Positions 17,537-26,608 are shown, numbered from the stretch's first letter. The stretch is DNA of 64,000 nt from VXNE01 sp965248075 (GCA_965248075.1 CBDFIL010000002.1:682001-746000), one strand, 5' to 3'. The notes: generated by a model from the letters alone, not told the origin. Program-made: numbers and translations.

Positions 17537-17614
17537 GTATGGGACGGGCTTGTCCCGTCCCGCGCCGGGTTCGTGCAGGGTGCCGAGACGGGCGACCACG
17601 AGGGTCGCGCCTAC
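17537..17614. repeat. REPIN-like inverted pair
   Basis: Palindromes at 17537-17561 and 17590-17614. The CTAC tail of the right palindrome contains, on the minus strand, the TAG stop of the binding protein 3 pseudogene (17611-17613). Confidence 0.7.
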
Positions 17615-18951
17615 GGGGTCTCCGCGGGCAGCCGCAGCCTCACGTCCCACAGCATGTAACGGTCCACCCGCACGCCGGTCAGCTTGTCCGGGTCGTACAC
17701 CACGATGTCGTCTACATGCACCAGGGGGAGTGACAGCACCTGCTTGACGACGATGTTGAAGTACTCCCGGTAGTGACGCGCGCGCAGTTCCTGGTCGAGG
17801 CTGCGCCGCGCCTCGCGGCCGAGCTGCTCGAGCCGCGGCTCGAGCCTCGTAATGGAACGGATTGAACCCGGCCGTCGCCGACCAGATCGCCTGGTGGCGG
17901 CTGTCGGGGTCGAAGTTGGGATAGCCGATGGTGCGTAGCCGAGGAACACGGTGTCGGCGATGGCCTGGCGGTCCACGGCAAAGCCGATGGCCTGGCGTAC
18001 GCGGGCGTCACCGAGTTCGGGCACCAGTTCGCCGGCCCGGTCCAGGATCGTCAGGCCGAGCCAGCCGTTCGAGCGGGCGGAGATCCCGAAGCCCCTGTCC
18101 AGCGCCGGCGCCGCCTCGGCCGGCCCCACCTCGGCGAGATCGATCTGTCCTGAGATCAGGGCGTTGAGCCGCGCCCGGTTGTTGACCAGCGGGCGGATGG
18201 CGATGGGCGGGGCGTCCTGGAAGGCCGGATCGTGGTAGTCCGGGTTGGGCACGAAGCGGTGCACCTCGCCGATGGCGGAGTTCGCGCGGTCGTACCGCCA
18301 GGGCCCGGTCCCGACGGGGTCGAGGTCGAGGTCGGGGTTGTCGAAAGCCGCGGGACTCACCATCAGCCCCGGTGACATGCCCAGGTTGTAGAGCAGCGTC
18401 GGGTCCGGGTAGTGCAGGTGCAGGCGCAGCGTGAAGTCGTCCAGCGCCTCGGCTGCGGACATCGATGCGACCGTGTTGATGCGCGGCCCCTCGAGGCGCA
18501 TGAGCCGTTCGATGTTGGCCTTCACCGCATGGGCGTCGAACCGCTCTCCGTCGATGAACCGGACATCGCGGCGCAGTTGCAACTCCACCGTGGTCGGGTC
18601 GGGCCAGCTCCAGGACGCGGCCAGGCCCGGGTAAGGCTTGGAGAAGTCGGCGGTGTTGAGCCGCGTCAGGCCGTCATAGACGAGGACGAGGTAGGTTTCG
18701 AAGGGCGCCCCGGTGTCCGCGAGGTGCGGGTCGAAGGTGACGAGGGGCGTGCCCGTTCCGAAACGAACGGTCCGATCCGCGGGCACGGCGTCGCCGGGGC
18801 GCTCCGTCTCGTCTCCCGCCCTTGAGCATGCGGACAACGAGAACACGGCGACGGCGCACAGGGCCGCCGAGAGTACCGCCCGGCCCGGCCGGCAAGCCCG
18901 GCGTCGTGCCACAGGCGTTGGCTCGGCGCAGGCCGTCCGACTCCTGCTCAA
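17611..18951 (-). pseudogene. Solute-binding lipoprotein copy 3 with internal deletion and compensating frameshifts
   Basis: Open as a 446-codon frame (TTG at 18951, or GTG at 18912 giving a clean signal with lipobox LSAC). It matches paralogs 1 and 2 up to FLGYA. There about 91 codons are missing; the join, near 17930-17934, is out of frame. About 28 codons are then read in the wrong frame until a second small indel near 17840-17850 restores it at LEPRLEQL. In the shifted stretch the other frame still spells IGYPNFDPDSRH, proving the ancestry. The lost block is part of the C-terminal lobe, so ligand binding is probably gone. The TTG overlaps the upstream stop by 4 bases. Confidence 0.82.
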
Positions 18952-19352
18952 GTTTCGAAGAACGCCAGCGTGCGCACCTCGATGCTCTCACGCTCCGGCG
19001 CGTCCGCGGGACCGGTCGGGTCGTCGAAGGCCGAATGCGCCGTGAAGCGCGCGCGGCCGTCCCGCATCGAGTCGTGGCACTTGAGCAGCATGGCCTCGTC
19101 CGCACGCATCTCCGGCACGTAGAACCAGCGGTGGTCCGGGTTGTACAGCAGCGAGTAGATCTCGCCTTCCCGGTCCAGGGACAGGGTGTCGACCGCGGCA
19201 CGGGCGTCGGCTACCGCCATCGTGTGCGTCTCGCCGGCCGGCGAGTGCTCGGGGTGCCTTTGCCGGCCTCTCTCGCTCAGGAAGTAGCCAGGCTTTCGGG
19301 CGGGCCTCTCGATGTAGTGGAAGGCGGCTTCGAGCTGGTGTGCGGCGTCCAT
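18948..19352 (-). CDS. CmcJ/NvfI-type oxygenase-like protein, shortened
   Basis: 134 residues from ATG 19352, preceded by GGGAG. The C-terminal part (DREGEIYSLLYNPDHRWFYV, EMRADEAMLLKCHDS, FTAHSAFDDPTGP, ESIEVRTLAFF) matches the end of the CmcJ/NvfI oxidoreductase family, whose members are usually 250-300 residues. The N-terminal 15 residues (AAFHYIERP) also resemble a family start, but the middle appears missing. It may be an internally deleted remnant. It overlaps the binding protein 3 pseudogene by 4 bases, consistent with a decaying operon. Confidence 0.6.
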   Translation of the reverse strand: MDAAHQLEAAFHYIERPARKPGYFLSERGRQRHPEHSPAGETHTMAVADARAAVDTLSLDREGEIYSLLYNPDHRWFYVPEMRADEAMLLKCHDSMRDGRARFTAHSAFDDPTGPADAPERESIEVRTLAFFET

Positions 19353-19424
19353 CGGTCTCCCGTATGTCCCAAGCGGCAGGTGCGGGCTAAGCGGCAGGTG
19401 CACGATTATGCCGGCAAAGCCGGC

Positions 19425-20009
19425 TCACACGATCAGCCTGGTCGCGTAGGCGGTCGTGCCGGCGGTCAGCGCATGGCGCCGCTGGAAGTTCTGCCGGGCT
19501 TCCTCCGGTGGGCGCCGCGAGGCCTGCCAGGAGTTCAGTCCGTCGTACCAGGTGAGCAGCAGCATCCGGCCACGTTCCCCGGAACGGTCGCGCTGGCAGA
19601 AGAGGCCCTGGGGCTCCGCACGGTATGCGTCGACGGTCTCGAAGCTGGTCCAGGCCGTCTGCGACAGCGAAGCGATCTCCTCGACATCCCGATGCGCGAC
19701 GTCGAAGAAGCGGAACACATACAGCCCCTCCCGCGTCAGCGGGGTGCGGTCGGTGGGCCGCACGGTGGGCACGAGCGTCAGGGACTCCACCCGCTCCACG
19801 GCATCGAGCCCCGCGACCGTCTCGATGGACTCCGCGACCGCCGCATCGTCGCCGACCGTCACCGCGATCACCTCGTTCGAGCCAACGCCGAAGAGGCCGT
19901 GGAATGCACCCCAGATGCGCTCGGCCGGCAGCGCCGAGACGAGTGCCTCGTGCACCGGTCCCCAGTCCCGTTGGCGGCCGCCGATGCGAAGAAATGCGAA
20001 GGTGTCCAT
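19425..20009 (-). CDS. Hypothetical protein, possibly a NIPSNAP-like dimeric alpha/beta barrel
   Basis: 194 residues with no signal peptide. The segments MDTFAFLRIGG, LTREGLYVFRFFDVAHRDVEEI, TAWTSFE and RMLLLTWYDGLNSWQASR suggest two ferredoxin-like halves of a dimeric alpha+beta barrel, as in NIPSNAP-like or EthD-like proteins. No catalytic residues can be named. It lies upstream of the CmcJ-like gene on the same strand and is divergent from the ThDP enzyme gene 136 bases away. Confidence 0.6.
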   Translation of the reverse strand: MDTFAFLRIGGRQRDWGPVHEALVSALPAERIWGAFHGLFGVGSNEVIAVTVGDDAAVAESIETVAGLDAVERVESLTLVPTVRPTDRTPLTREGLYVFRFFDVAHRDVEEIASLSQTAWTSFETVDAYRAEPQGLFCQRDRSGERGRMLLLTWYDGLNSWQASRRPPEEARQNFQRRHALTAGTTAYATRLIV

Positions 20010-20145
20010 GTGTCTGTGGCCCGTGTCGTCTCAGGGGCTGCAAACGTTAACCGAACCGGAGGCAGCGGGGAAAGCAGGGGTGGGACCGGGCCGGCGCCGC
20101 GGTGTCTGCGTGATAAGCTCCGTCCCTTTTTTGGGGGAGCGATCC

Positions 20146-21696
20146 ATGAACGGCGCCGAAAGCCTGCTGCGCACGCTGGTCGCCCACGGCGTGGATGTGT
20201 GTTTCGCCAATCCGGGCACGTCGGAAATGCACCTCGTGCAGGCGATCGACGCGGTCGACCAGACGCGCGGCGTGCTGTGCCTGTTCGAGGGGGTCTGCAC
20301 CGGCGCCGCGGATGGCTACGCGCGCATGCAGCGCCGCCCCGCGACCACGCTCCTGCACCTCGGCGCCGGCTTGGCGAACGGGGTCGCGAACCTGCACAAC
20401 TGCCGCCGGGCGGACTCGCCGCTCATCAACATCATCGGCGACCACGCCATTCACCACGTGCCCTACGACGCGCCGCTCACGTCCGACATCGAGGCCGTCG
20501 CGAAGCCTGTCTCGGCGTGGATTCGCACGGCGCGCACCTCCGAGGGGCTGGCGCTGGACGCGATCGACGCGGTGCGCGCCTCGCTCGCGCCCAATCCCAT
20601 GCCGCGTGGCGGGATCGCGACACTCATCGTGCCGGTCGACACCGCCTGGGGTGAGGGTCGTCCCAGGGCCCAGGACCCGGGCTTCGATGCATCGATCGCG
20701 AAGCCGGTCATTGCCGACGACGTCGTGGAGGCGGTGGCGCCGCGGATCGATACCGACACCCTGCTCATGATCGATGGCAACGCCCTGACCGAAGCGGGCG
20801 TGCGCGCGGCCGGCCGCATCGCCGCCGCGACGGGCTGTCGCCTCTACACGCCGACGTTTCCGGCGCGTGTGGAGGCGGGACCGGACCTGCCGCTGGTCGA
20901 ACGGCTGCCGTACTTCCCCGAGGATGTCATGCAGGTGCTGGCGTCCGTCAAGCAGCTCGTGCTGGCGGGAGCGCAGGCGCCGGTCAGTTTCTTTGCCTAT
21001 CAGAACCTGCCGAGCGACCTCGTCCCGGAGCACTGCGAGACGATCCGGCTCGCCCATCGACACGAGGACGTGACGGCCGCGCTCACGGGGGTTGCAGACG
21101 CGCTCGATGCGCCCGCGGGAACAGGTCCGGGCGGACAGCGCCCCGACAAGCCGCAGGGGGATCTGTCCGCCGGCAGCATCGCGCAGCTCCTGGCCGTGCA
21201 CGCCCCCGAGAACAGCATCATGTCCACCGACTCGGGCGGCGGCGGGGCGGCGTTCCCGCTGCTGCAGCGCTGCCTGCGGCACAGCTGGCTCAACCTGACC
21301 GGCGGTTCGATCGGGGACGGTGGTCCCATCTCGGTGGGCGCTGCGATCGCGTGCCCGGACCGACAGGTCTTCGCGCTGCTCGGCGACGGTGGGGCCATGT
21401 ACACGAACCAATACCTGTGGACCGCTGCCCGCGAGGGCCTGAATATCGTGACCGTCATCTTCTCCAACCGTCAGTACAACATCCTCGAAGTGGAGTACCG
21501 GCGGCTCGGCATCAACGAGATCGGCCGTGACGCGGCGAGCCTCTTCGACCTCGGCAACCCGGACCTCGATTGGGTGGCCCTCGCGGCGGCGCAGGGCGTC
21601 CCCGGAGCGCGGGCAACGACCTGCGAGGAGTTCGACGCCGCGCTCGGGAGCGCGCTGGCGAGCGACGGCCCGTACCTCATCGAAGCGGTGGTCTGA
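20146..21696 (+). CDS. Thiamine diphosphate-dependent acetolactate synthase-like enzyme
   Basis: 516 residues from ATG 20146 with a GGGGGAG ribosome site. The N-terminal Pyr domain has catalytic Glu in LCLFEGVCTGAADGYARM (E48). The central domain is short. The C-terminal PP domain has the ThDP motif GDGGAMYTNQYLWTAAREGL followed by NRQYN. Size and layout match the acetolactate synthase, benzoylformate decarboxylase and MdlC-like group; the exact 2-keto acid cannot be read. It begins a plus-strand block with an MFS carrier 26 bases downstream and the UGA-containing GrdB-like gene. Confidence 0.88.
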   Translation: MNGAESLLRTLVAHGVDVCFANPGTSEMHLVQAIDAVDQTRGVLCLFEGVCTGAADGYARMQRRPATTLLHLGAGLANGVANLHNCRRADSPLINIIGDHAIHHVPYDAPLTSDIEAVAKPVSAWIRTARTSEGLALDAIDAVRASLAPNPMPRGGIATLIVPVDTAWGEGRPRAQDPGFDASIAKPVIADDVVEAVAPRIDTDTLLMIDGNALTEAGVRAAGRIAAATGCRLYTPTFPARVEAGPDLPLVERLPYFPEDVMQVLASVKQLVLAGAQAPVSFFAYQNLPSDLVPEHCETIRLAHRHEDVTAALTGVADALDAPAGTGPGGQRPDKPQGDLSAGSIAQLLAVHAPENSIMSTDSGGGGAAFPLLQRCLRHSWLNLTGGSIGDGGPISVGAAIACPDRQVFALLGDGGAMYTNQYLWTAAREGLNIVTVIFSNRQYNILEVEYRRLGINEIGRDAASLFDLGNPDLDWVALAAAQGVPGARATTCEEFDAALGSALASDGPYLIEAVV

Positions 21697-21721
21697 GCCC
21701 GCTGGTCCGAGGCATCCGGCC

Positions 21722-22810
21722 ATGAGGCCATCCTCCGCTCCCGGTCCCTCGGGCGCCATGGAACTGCCGTCGCCGGCGACCGGCGCCGGCACCCGCGCGA
21801 ACCACCCGTACCACGTCCTGGCGCTCCTGTTCCTGGCGTACACGTTCAGCTTCGTCGACCGACAGATCCTGTCGATCCTGTTCGAGCCCATCAAGCTGGA
21901 GATGGGCCTGTCGGACACGCAGCTCGGGTTCCTCGGGGGACTCGCCTTCGCGCTCTTCTACGCAACGCTGGGCGTGCCGATCGCGATGCTGGCCGACCGT
22001 AGCGTACGCACCCGGATCATCACCGCATCGCTGGTGGTGTTCTCGCTCATGACGGCGCTCTGCGGTCTGGCGCAGAACTTCTGGCAGCTCGCGCTTGCCC
22101 GGGTTGGGGTGGGCGTCGGCGAGGCGGGCGTCAACCCGTCGAGCCACTCGATCATCGCGGACATCTTCCCGCCCGAGCGCCGCTCGACGGCCATGGGCGT
22201 GATCGCCGTGGGCGCCAACGCGGGCATGCTCCTCGGCATGGCCGCCGGCGGTATCCTGAGCGCGCTGTACGGCTGGCGGGTCGCCATCATGGCCGTGGGC
22301 CTGCCGGGCCTGCTGCTGGCGTTGATCTTCTGGCTGACGGTGCGCGAGCCGGTCCGCGGCGCCTCGGAGCAGCGTTCGGCGGAGGGGAAAGCTCCGCCGA
22401 TCGGCGAAACGCTGACCTACATGTGGCGCAACAGGGCCATGCGCCACTTGGTGATCGGCTCCATGCTCAAGGGCACCGCGGGGTACGGTCTGGTGTCCTG
22501 GATGCCGTCGTTCTTCATGCGCACCCACGAACTGACCGCCGCCCAGGTCGGGCTGCTGCTGGCGGCCGGCATGGGAGTTCTCGGCGGTCTTGGCGCGTTC
22601 CTCGGCGGCTACCTGAACGACCGGCTGTCGAAACGCCGCGCGGGTGCGGGGCTGGCCGCCATCGCCGTCATTACCGCCGGCGTGTTTCCGTTCTCCGTGG
22701 CGGCCTACCCGGTGGACGACTTCTGGCTTGCCGTGGCTCTCTTTGCGATACCGCTGTTCGGCGGCAACATGTTCCTGGCCCCCGGGCTCGCCGAGGCCCA
22801 GCGGGGATGA
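21722..22810 (+). CDS. MFS transporter, C-terminally truncated
   Basis: 362 residues from ATG 21722 (an internal ATG at 21758 is possible). It has ten recognisable membrane segments and MFS signature loops (FSFVDRQILSILFEP, DRSVRTRIITAS, ARVGVGVGEAGVNPSS), as in spinster/hexuronate-type carriers. Members are usually 420-450 residues. This one stops at APGLAEAQRG, inside the loop before the last two helices. It may be non-functional. The stop lies 48 bases before the next start, so a deletion could have fused the regions. Confidence 0.75.
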   Translation: MRPSSAPGPSGAMELPSPATGAGTRANHPYHVLALLFLAYTFSFVDRQILSILFEPIKLEMGLSDTQLGFLGGLAFALFYATLGVPIAMLADRSVRTRIITASLVVFSLMTALCGLAQNFWQLALARVGVGVGEAGVNPSSHSIIADIFPPERRSTAMGVIAVGANAGMLLGMAAGGILSALYGWRVAIMAVGLPGLLLALIFWLTVREPVRGASEQRSAEGKAPPIGETLTYMWRNRAMRHLVIGSMLKGTAGYGLVSWMPSFFMRTHELTAAQVGLLLAAGMGVLGGLGAFLGGYLNDRLSKRRAGAGLAAIAVITAGVFPFSVAAYPVDDFWLAVALFAIPLFGGNMFLAPGLAEAQRG

Positions 22811-22858
22811 GGGGCATGCGCGGCTCGCGCCTGACCGGTCGCCGGGAGGAAGACGTTA

Positions 22859-24052
22859 GTGGTCAGACTGTCGGACCTGCCGGACTACGAGCGCGCACAC
22901 CTGCTCGAGAAGAACCTCGCACCCCTCGGTCCGACGCCGTGGGTGGCCCCCGGAACGCCGCTGGCGCAGCGCAAGATCGCTCTGGTGACGACCGCGGGCC
23001 TGCACCGGCGTGGCGACAGTGCTTTCAATCTGACGGACGCGACCTGCCGCGTTCTCCCGGGCGACTTGACCGGCGCGGACCTCGTCATGTCGCACAGCTC
23101 CGTCAACTTCGACCGCTCCGGCTTCCAGGAGGACGTGAATCTGGTCTTCCCCATCGACCGGTTCCGGGAACTGGCGGAAGAGGGCGTCGTGAGAAGCCTC
23201 GCTTCGAACCACTACAGCTTCATGGGAGCGGGACTGTTGCCCGAGGCCTATGAGGCGCCGGCCCGGGGTTTGGCGAAGGTGCTGCACCGGGACGGGGTCG
23301 ACACCGCGTTCCTGACCCCGGTCTGACCCAACTGCACCCGCGCCGTGAGCGCGGTGGCCCACTACCTGGAGGACGCGGGCATCGCCACGACCGGCATCAG
23401 TCTGGTGCGCGAGAACACCGAGGCCCTGCGGCCGCCGCGATTCCTGTGGGTCACGTTTCCGCTCGGCCGGCCGCTCGGCATGCCGGGCGACGCCGCGTTT
23501 CAGCGGCGCGTCGTGCTCGCGGCGCTGGCGCTGCTCGATGCGCCGAACGGGCCGGTGCTGGCGGACTATCCGGAGGATGTGCCTGACGCCGGCGCGAGCG
23601 GGGCGGTGGCGTGTCCGGTGAGTTTTCCGGTGCGCGTGGCGCAAGACGGAAGCTGGGCCGCGTCGCTGCGCGCAGAGGTCGATCTGCTGAAACCGTGGTA
23701 CGCGCTGTCGCTCGAGCGCCGCGGACGCACGACGGTGGGGCTCGCCGGCGCGCCGGTCGAAAGGCTTGCGGAGCAGTTCGGAGGATTGCTCGACGGAGGT
23801 GGGGCGCCGGAGGGCTTCGAGGCACTGCAGGACACCAAGCGCGCCCTGGAAGACCTGAAGGCGTTCCACCAAGAGGCCGTGACCGCACAGCCCGGAGACA
23901 TGCCGTGGCGGGAGGTGCGTCGTGTGCTCTGGCGGGAGACGGTGCTGGGGGAGGGCATGATCGTGTTGCGGGACCGCCTCGAGGCGACCGGGAATCCGAT
24001 GCTGCGGGCTTTCACGCGGATCCTCGTGCCGCGCGGGGCGCTCGAGGACTGA
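22859..24052 (+). CDS. GrdB-like oxidoreductase, predicted selenoprotein (UGA read as Sec156)
   Basis: GTG start at 22859 with GGAGGA nine bases upstream. The frame runs to 23323, meets one TGA at 23324-23326 and continues in the same frame to TGA 24050-24052: 397 residues if decoded. The context is FLTPV-U-PNCTRAVSAVAHYLE, a UxxC redox motif. It sits where the glycine/sarcosine/betaine reductase selenoprotein B family carries Sec, followed by the family block PPRFLWVTFPLGRPLG. Both halves are needed to make one family-length protein. A 6-bp hairpin lies just after the UGA. Decoding needs SelA/B/C/D, none in this window. The substrate is unknown; a reductive role near a ThDP enzyme and GST is inference. 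Confidence 0.8.
23335..23357 (+). promoter_or_regulatory. Candidate bacterial SECIS hairpin after the UGA codon
   Basis: Perfect stem CCGCGC (23338-23343) with GCGCGG (23349-23354) closing a CGTGA loop. A-T and C-G pairs extend it below a bulged C at 23337. The loop lies 18-22 bases after the UGA, in the range known for bacterial SECIS elements, and contains the GU needed by SelB in model cases. In GC-rich DNA such stems arise by chance, so this supports but does not prove Sec insertion. Confidence 0.5.
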
Positions 24053-24157
24053 AGCCCGCGGGCCGAAGGCGGGCGCTGCGCACCGAAGTCTGGCAGTATG
24101 CGACGCCGCCCGGCTACGGGATGACACACCAGAAACGGATCACTGACAGGAGAGACC

Positions 24158-24769
24158 ATGCTGAAGCTGCACTTCGCGCCCGGTTCCCGCGCCGGCCGGA
24201 TCGTCTGGCTGCTCGAAGAACTCGGGTTGCCCTACGAGATGAACAAGATGGCGTTCCACCCGAAGGACCTGAAGTCCGACGAACACCGGGCGCGCCATCC
24301 GCTCGGCAGGGTGCCCGTGCTGGACGACGGCGACGTTCGGATCTTCGAATCCGGCGCCATCGTGGAGTACATCCTGGAGCGTCACAAGAACGGCGGCCTC
24401 AAGCCGGCGGTGGACGCCCCGGAGTTTCCGATGTACCTGCAGTGGTTCCACTACTGCGAGGGCATGGTGATGCCGCCCGTGAACACGATCATCGTGCAGA
24501 CCGTGCTGCTGCCGCCGGAACGTCGTGACGAAACCGCACTCGGGCAGGCGCAGCGCCTGTTGACGCGATCGCTCGCACCGGTCGATCAGAACCTCGAGGG
24601 CAAGGACTACCTGATCGGGGACTTCTCGGCGGCGGACGTCATGCTGGGCCACGCCTGCTTCATGGGCAACCGCCTCGGCTGCGTGACCGACGAGATGACG
24701 AACCTGAAGGCGTACGTGGAACGCATCACGGCGCGCTCGGCGTTCCAGACGGCGATCAACATGCAATAG
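24158..24769 (+). CDS. Glutathione S-transferase family protein
   Basis: 203 residues, AGGAGAG ribosome site. Thioredoxin-fold N-terminal domain with GSRAGRIVWLLEELGLPYE, cis-Pro in GRVPVLDDGD and the glutathione-binding ESGAIVEYI. An all-alpha C-terminal domain carries the N-capping DFSAADVMLGH. It follows the GrdB-like gene by 105 bases on the same strand and may be co-expressed. Substrate unknown. Confidence 0.9.
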   Translation: MLKLHFAPGSRAGRIVWLLEELGLPYEMNKMAFHPKDLKSDEHRARHPLGRVPVLDDGDVRIFESGAIVEYILERHKNGGLKPAVDAPEFPMYLQWFHYCEGMVMPPVNTIIVQTVLLPPERRDETALGQAQRLLTRSLAPVDQNLEGKDYLIGDFSAADVMLGHACFMGNRLGCVTDEMTNLKAYVERITARSAFQTAINMQ

Positions 24770-24770
24770 C

Positions 24771-24899
24771 GTGGCGGGGTGCCCTGGCACCCCGGGCGTT
24801 CGCCCGTATCGATGGCCTGCACGATTCGGGCACGGGCCGCCACAAGGGCGGCCCCTACCATCTCTCCGACATGTACAGGGGACGGGCTTGTCCCGTCCC
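24771..24899. repeat. REP-like palindromes between convergent GST genes
   Basis: Three hairpins: a GTGG-headed one at 24772-24795 (GGGGTGCC/GGCACCCC), 24834-24858 (GGGCCGCC-ACAAG-GGCGGCCC, CTAC tail) and 24873-24899 (GGGACGGG-CTTGT-CCCGTCCC). The middle stem differs by paired changes from the common form. They may also act as terminators for both genes. Confidence 0.65.
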
Positions 24900-24929
24900 G
24901 TCCCCAGGGGCCGCCGGGCGAGCCGTGCT

Positions 24930-25919
24930 TCAGGACTCGTCGCCGTCGAGGAAGCACTGCAGGCCCGCGTCGCCGAGCCAGTCGGTGACGCGTTGCCGGT
25001 CCGCATCGGACAGCGTGTGGCCGATCCTGTCGAGAATCATCTGCCGCGACTGTTCCGGATAGGGGCGCGAGAGATAGCTGACGTCCTCGCCGTAGACCTG
25101 CGCACGGCACGCTTTCGCGCCGGCCTGCTGAGCGGCCCGATTGGCGAGCACGTAGGGCTGGTAAGTCGCGGTCATTTCGTCCAGGACGAAGCGGGCGAAG
25201 TCCGTTGACGCCGGGAATGCCGCGAGCGCTCCGCTGCCGTCCCAGTCGTCGGCCGAGCCTGCGGAGAACGCCACCACGCGGGGATAGCCCGCGGTGACCT
25301 TCTTCGGGTCCGGATCCATGTACGTGTGGGCGCGCAGGCCGCCGAGCACGATGCAGTCCACCGCGCAGGGGCGGTCGCCGAGCAGGTAGCGGGTCCGGCC
25401 GAGTTGCGCCTCGGCGGCCTCGAGGATGCGCGCGTACTCCGCCTCCGCGGCCTGGCGCTGCTGTTCGGATTCGGTCCCGGTAGCGCGGCACGCCCGGGGC
25501 CCCCAGCCGCGCACGCGCTCGGCCACGTCGGCCAGGCCGTCGGCGATGCGCAGGGAGGCGAACAGGGCACTGTCGGGGTAGTGCCAGCGATAGTGGACCA
25601 TGGTGCGGGCGATCCACTCGTCGAAGTACTCCTCCACGACTTGTACGAGGACCCCGATGGGACCGTCCGGGAACATCCTGCGGTGCGGGAAACGGGCGTC
25701 GAGGAGATGCATGAGCGGGGTGGTGTCCCCGATCATCCAGTTTTCCGGCGTCTGCATCACGGGCACCTGGTGCGTTCCCGACCGGCTCTCGATGTTCGCC
25801 GGATCGTGCCGGTTCTTGTCGCGCATCTCGAAGTCGAGCCCGTAGAAGATGCACGCGGCCTCGAGCTTCCTCGTGAAGTAGCTCATTTCGCCGCCGTAGA
25901 TGACGTAGGGGTTGGTCAC
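24930..25919 (-). CDS. GST N-terminal-domain protein, 329 residues
   Basis: The N-terminal thioredoxin fold reads YVIYGGEMSYFTRKLEAACIFYGL, then THQVPVMQTPENWMIGDTTPLMHLLD, matching the glutathione-binding region. A longer-than-usual alpha-helical C-terminal part follows, with LGDRPCAVDCIVLGGLRAH. Proteins of this size occur in proteobacteria as uncharacterised GST-like or metaxin-like enzymes. It is convergent with the smaller GST across a repeat cluster. Confidence 0.8.
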   Translation of the reverse strand: MTNPYVIYGGEMSYFTRKLEAACIFYGLDFEMRDKNRHDPANIESRSGTHQVPVMQTPENWMIGDTTPLMHLLDARFPHRRMFPDGPIGVLVQVVEEYFDEWIARTMVHYRWHYPDSALFASLRIADGLADVAERVRGWGPRACRATGTESEQQRQAAEAEYARILEAAEAQLGRTRYLLGDRPCAVDCIVLGGLRAHTYMDPDPKKVTAGYPRVVAFSAGSADDWDGSGALAAFPASTDFARFVLDEMTATYQPYVLANRAAQQAGAKACRAQVYGEDVSYLSRPYPEQSRQMILDRIGHTLSDADRQRVTDWLGDAGLQCFLDGDES

Positions 25920-25960
25920 GAGGTTCTCCGCTGGTGTGGTGGTGGGGTCCGCGCGAGGCG

Positions 25961-26083
25961 TCAGCCGTGGTAGAACGGTTGCCCCGCATCCCGCAGCCAG
26001 ATACGCACCAGGTGCCTGCGGCGTTCCGTGTCGGCGGCCCAGGTCATCGGGCTGGCCAGGGGTGTGCGCATGACGGTGGACAT
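25961..26083 (-). pseudogene. C-terminal fragment resembling a TauD/TfdA-type dioxygenase
   Basis: About 40 codons ending RRRHLVRIWLRDAGQPFYHG. The Arg-Arg-Arg-His-Leu-x-Arg-x-Trp-Leu pattern is the usual C-terminal strand of TauD/TfdA-family Fe(II)/2-oxoglutarate dioxygenases. No upstream catalytic part is present, and the frame joins unrelated sequence near the toxin-antitoxin promoter. Identification from so short a piece is tentative. The remainder of 25920-26242 holds nothing else recognisable. Confidence 0.4.
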
Positions 26084-26200
26084 GGTTCTGTCGGGCGGGG
26101 AGCGCGTCAGTGGTCTGACCTTATTGTGCCGCAGACGTCTCCCGAAGGGGCGGGTCGTCCCCTGCGGCGGGCAAGTGGACGGTGGCGCTCGTATGACGGG

Positions 26201-26206
26201 TATAAT
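26201..26206 (+). promoter_or_regulatory. -10 box (TATAAT) of the toxin-antitoxin operon
   Basis: A perfect TATAAT lies 37 bases before the antitoxin ATG, in a locally AT-richer stretch. The -35 region is weak, as expected for an autoregulated promoter. Confidence 0.55.
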
Positions 26207-26242
26207 CACGTTAGAGTGTGTCGAGAACTATGAGGTTTTTTG

Positions 26243-26593
26243 ATGCAGATTCAGAAACTGGTCGAAGACGAGGTGTTCTCGCCAAGCTTGGTGGCGGACG
26301 AGCTGCGCACCACCAAGGGCGAGATCGCAAGAACGCTGGGGCTTGGGAAGGATGCGTTCACGCGCCGGTCGAGGATCCGGGCGCGCAAGTCGCAGACCCG
26401 GCTGCGGCAGATGGTGGAGATCATCAACCGCGTCGAGGGGGACACAGCTTCTCCTCTGGGCGCCTATGCCTGGTTCCGTAGCGCGCGGCTTCCGGGTTTC
26501 GGGGGCGCGACGCCGGACCTGCTCGTGCGGGAAGGTAAGGGTGACGATGTGCACGCCTACCTCGACCGCATTGCGGCGGGAGGTTATGCCTGA
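26243..26593 (+). CDS. Xre/MbcA/ParS-type antitoxin (DUF2384)
   Basis: 116 residues; GAGG ribosome site at 26232. An N-terminal helix-turn-helix-like part (VADELRTTKGEIARTLGLGKDAFTRR) is followed by the DUF2384 toxin-binding end (ASPLGAYAWFRSARLPGFGGATPDLL ... VHAYLDRIAAGGYA). This family neutralises RES-domain toxins and represses its own promoter. The RES toxin gene begins 16 bases downstream. Confidence 0.88.
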   Translation: MQIQKLVEDEVFSPSLVADELRTTKGEIARTLGLGKDAFTRRSRIRARKSQTRLRQMVEIINRVEGDTASPLGAYAWFRSARLPGFGGATPDLLVREGKGDDVHAYLDRIAAGGYA

Positions 26594-26608
26594 CGGTCGG
26601 TATCGCTG

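Noticed and set aside
23324..23326. TGA as an ordinary stop or nonsense mutation splitting two genes
   Set aside because: The second half has no ribosome site, the frame is preserved and family position matches Sec/Cys; kept as Sec with the alternative recorded.
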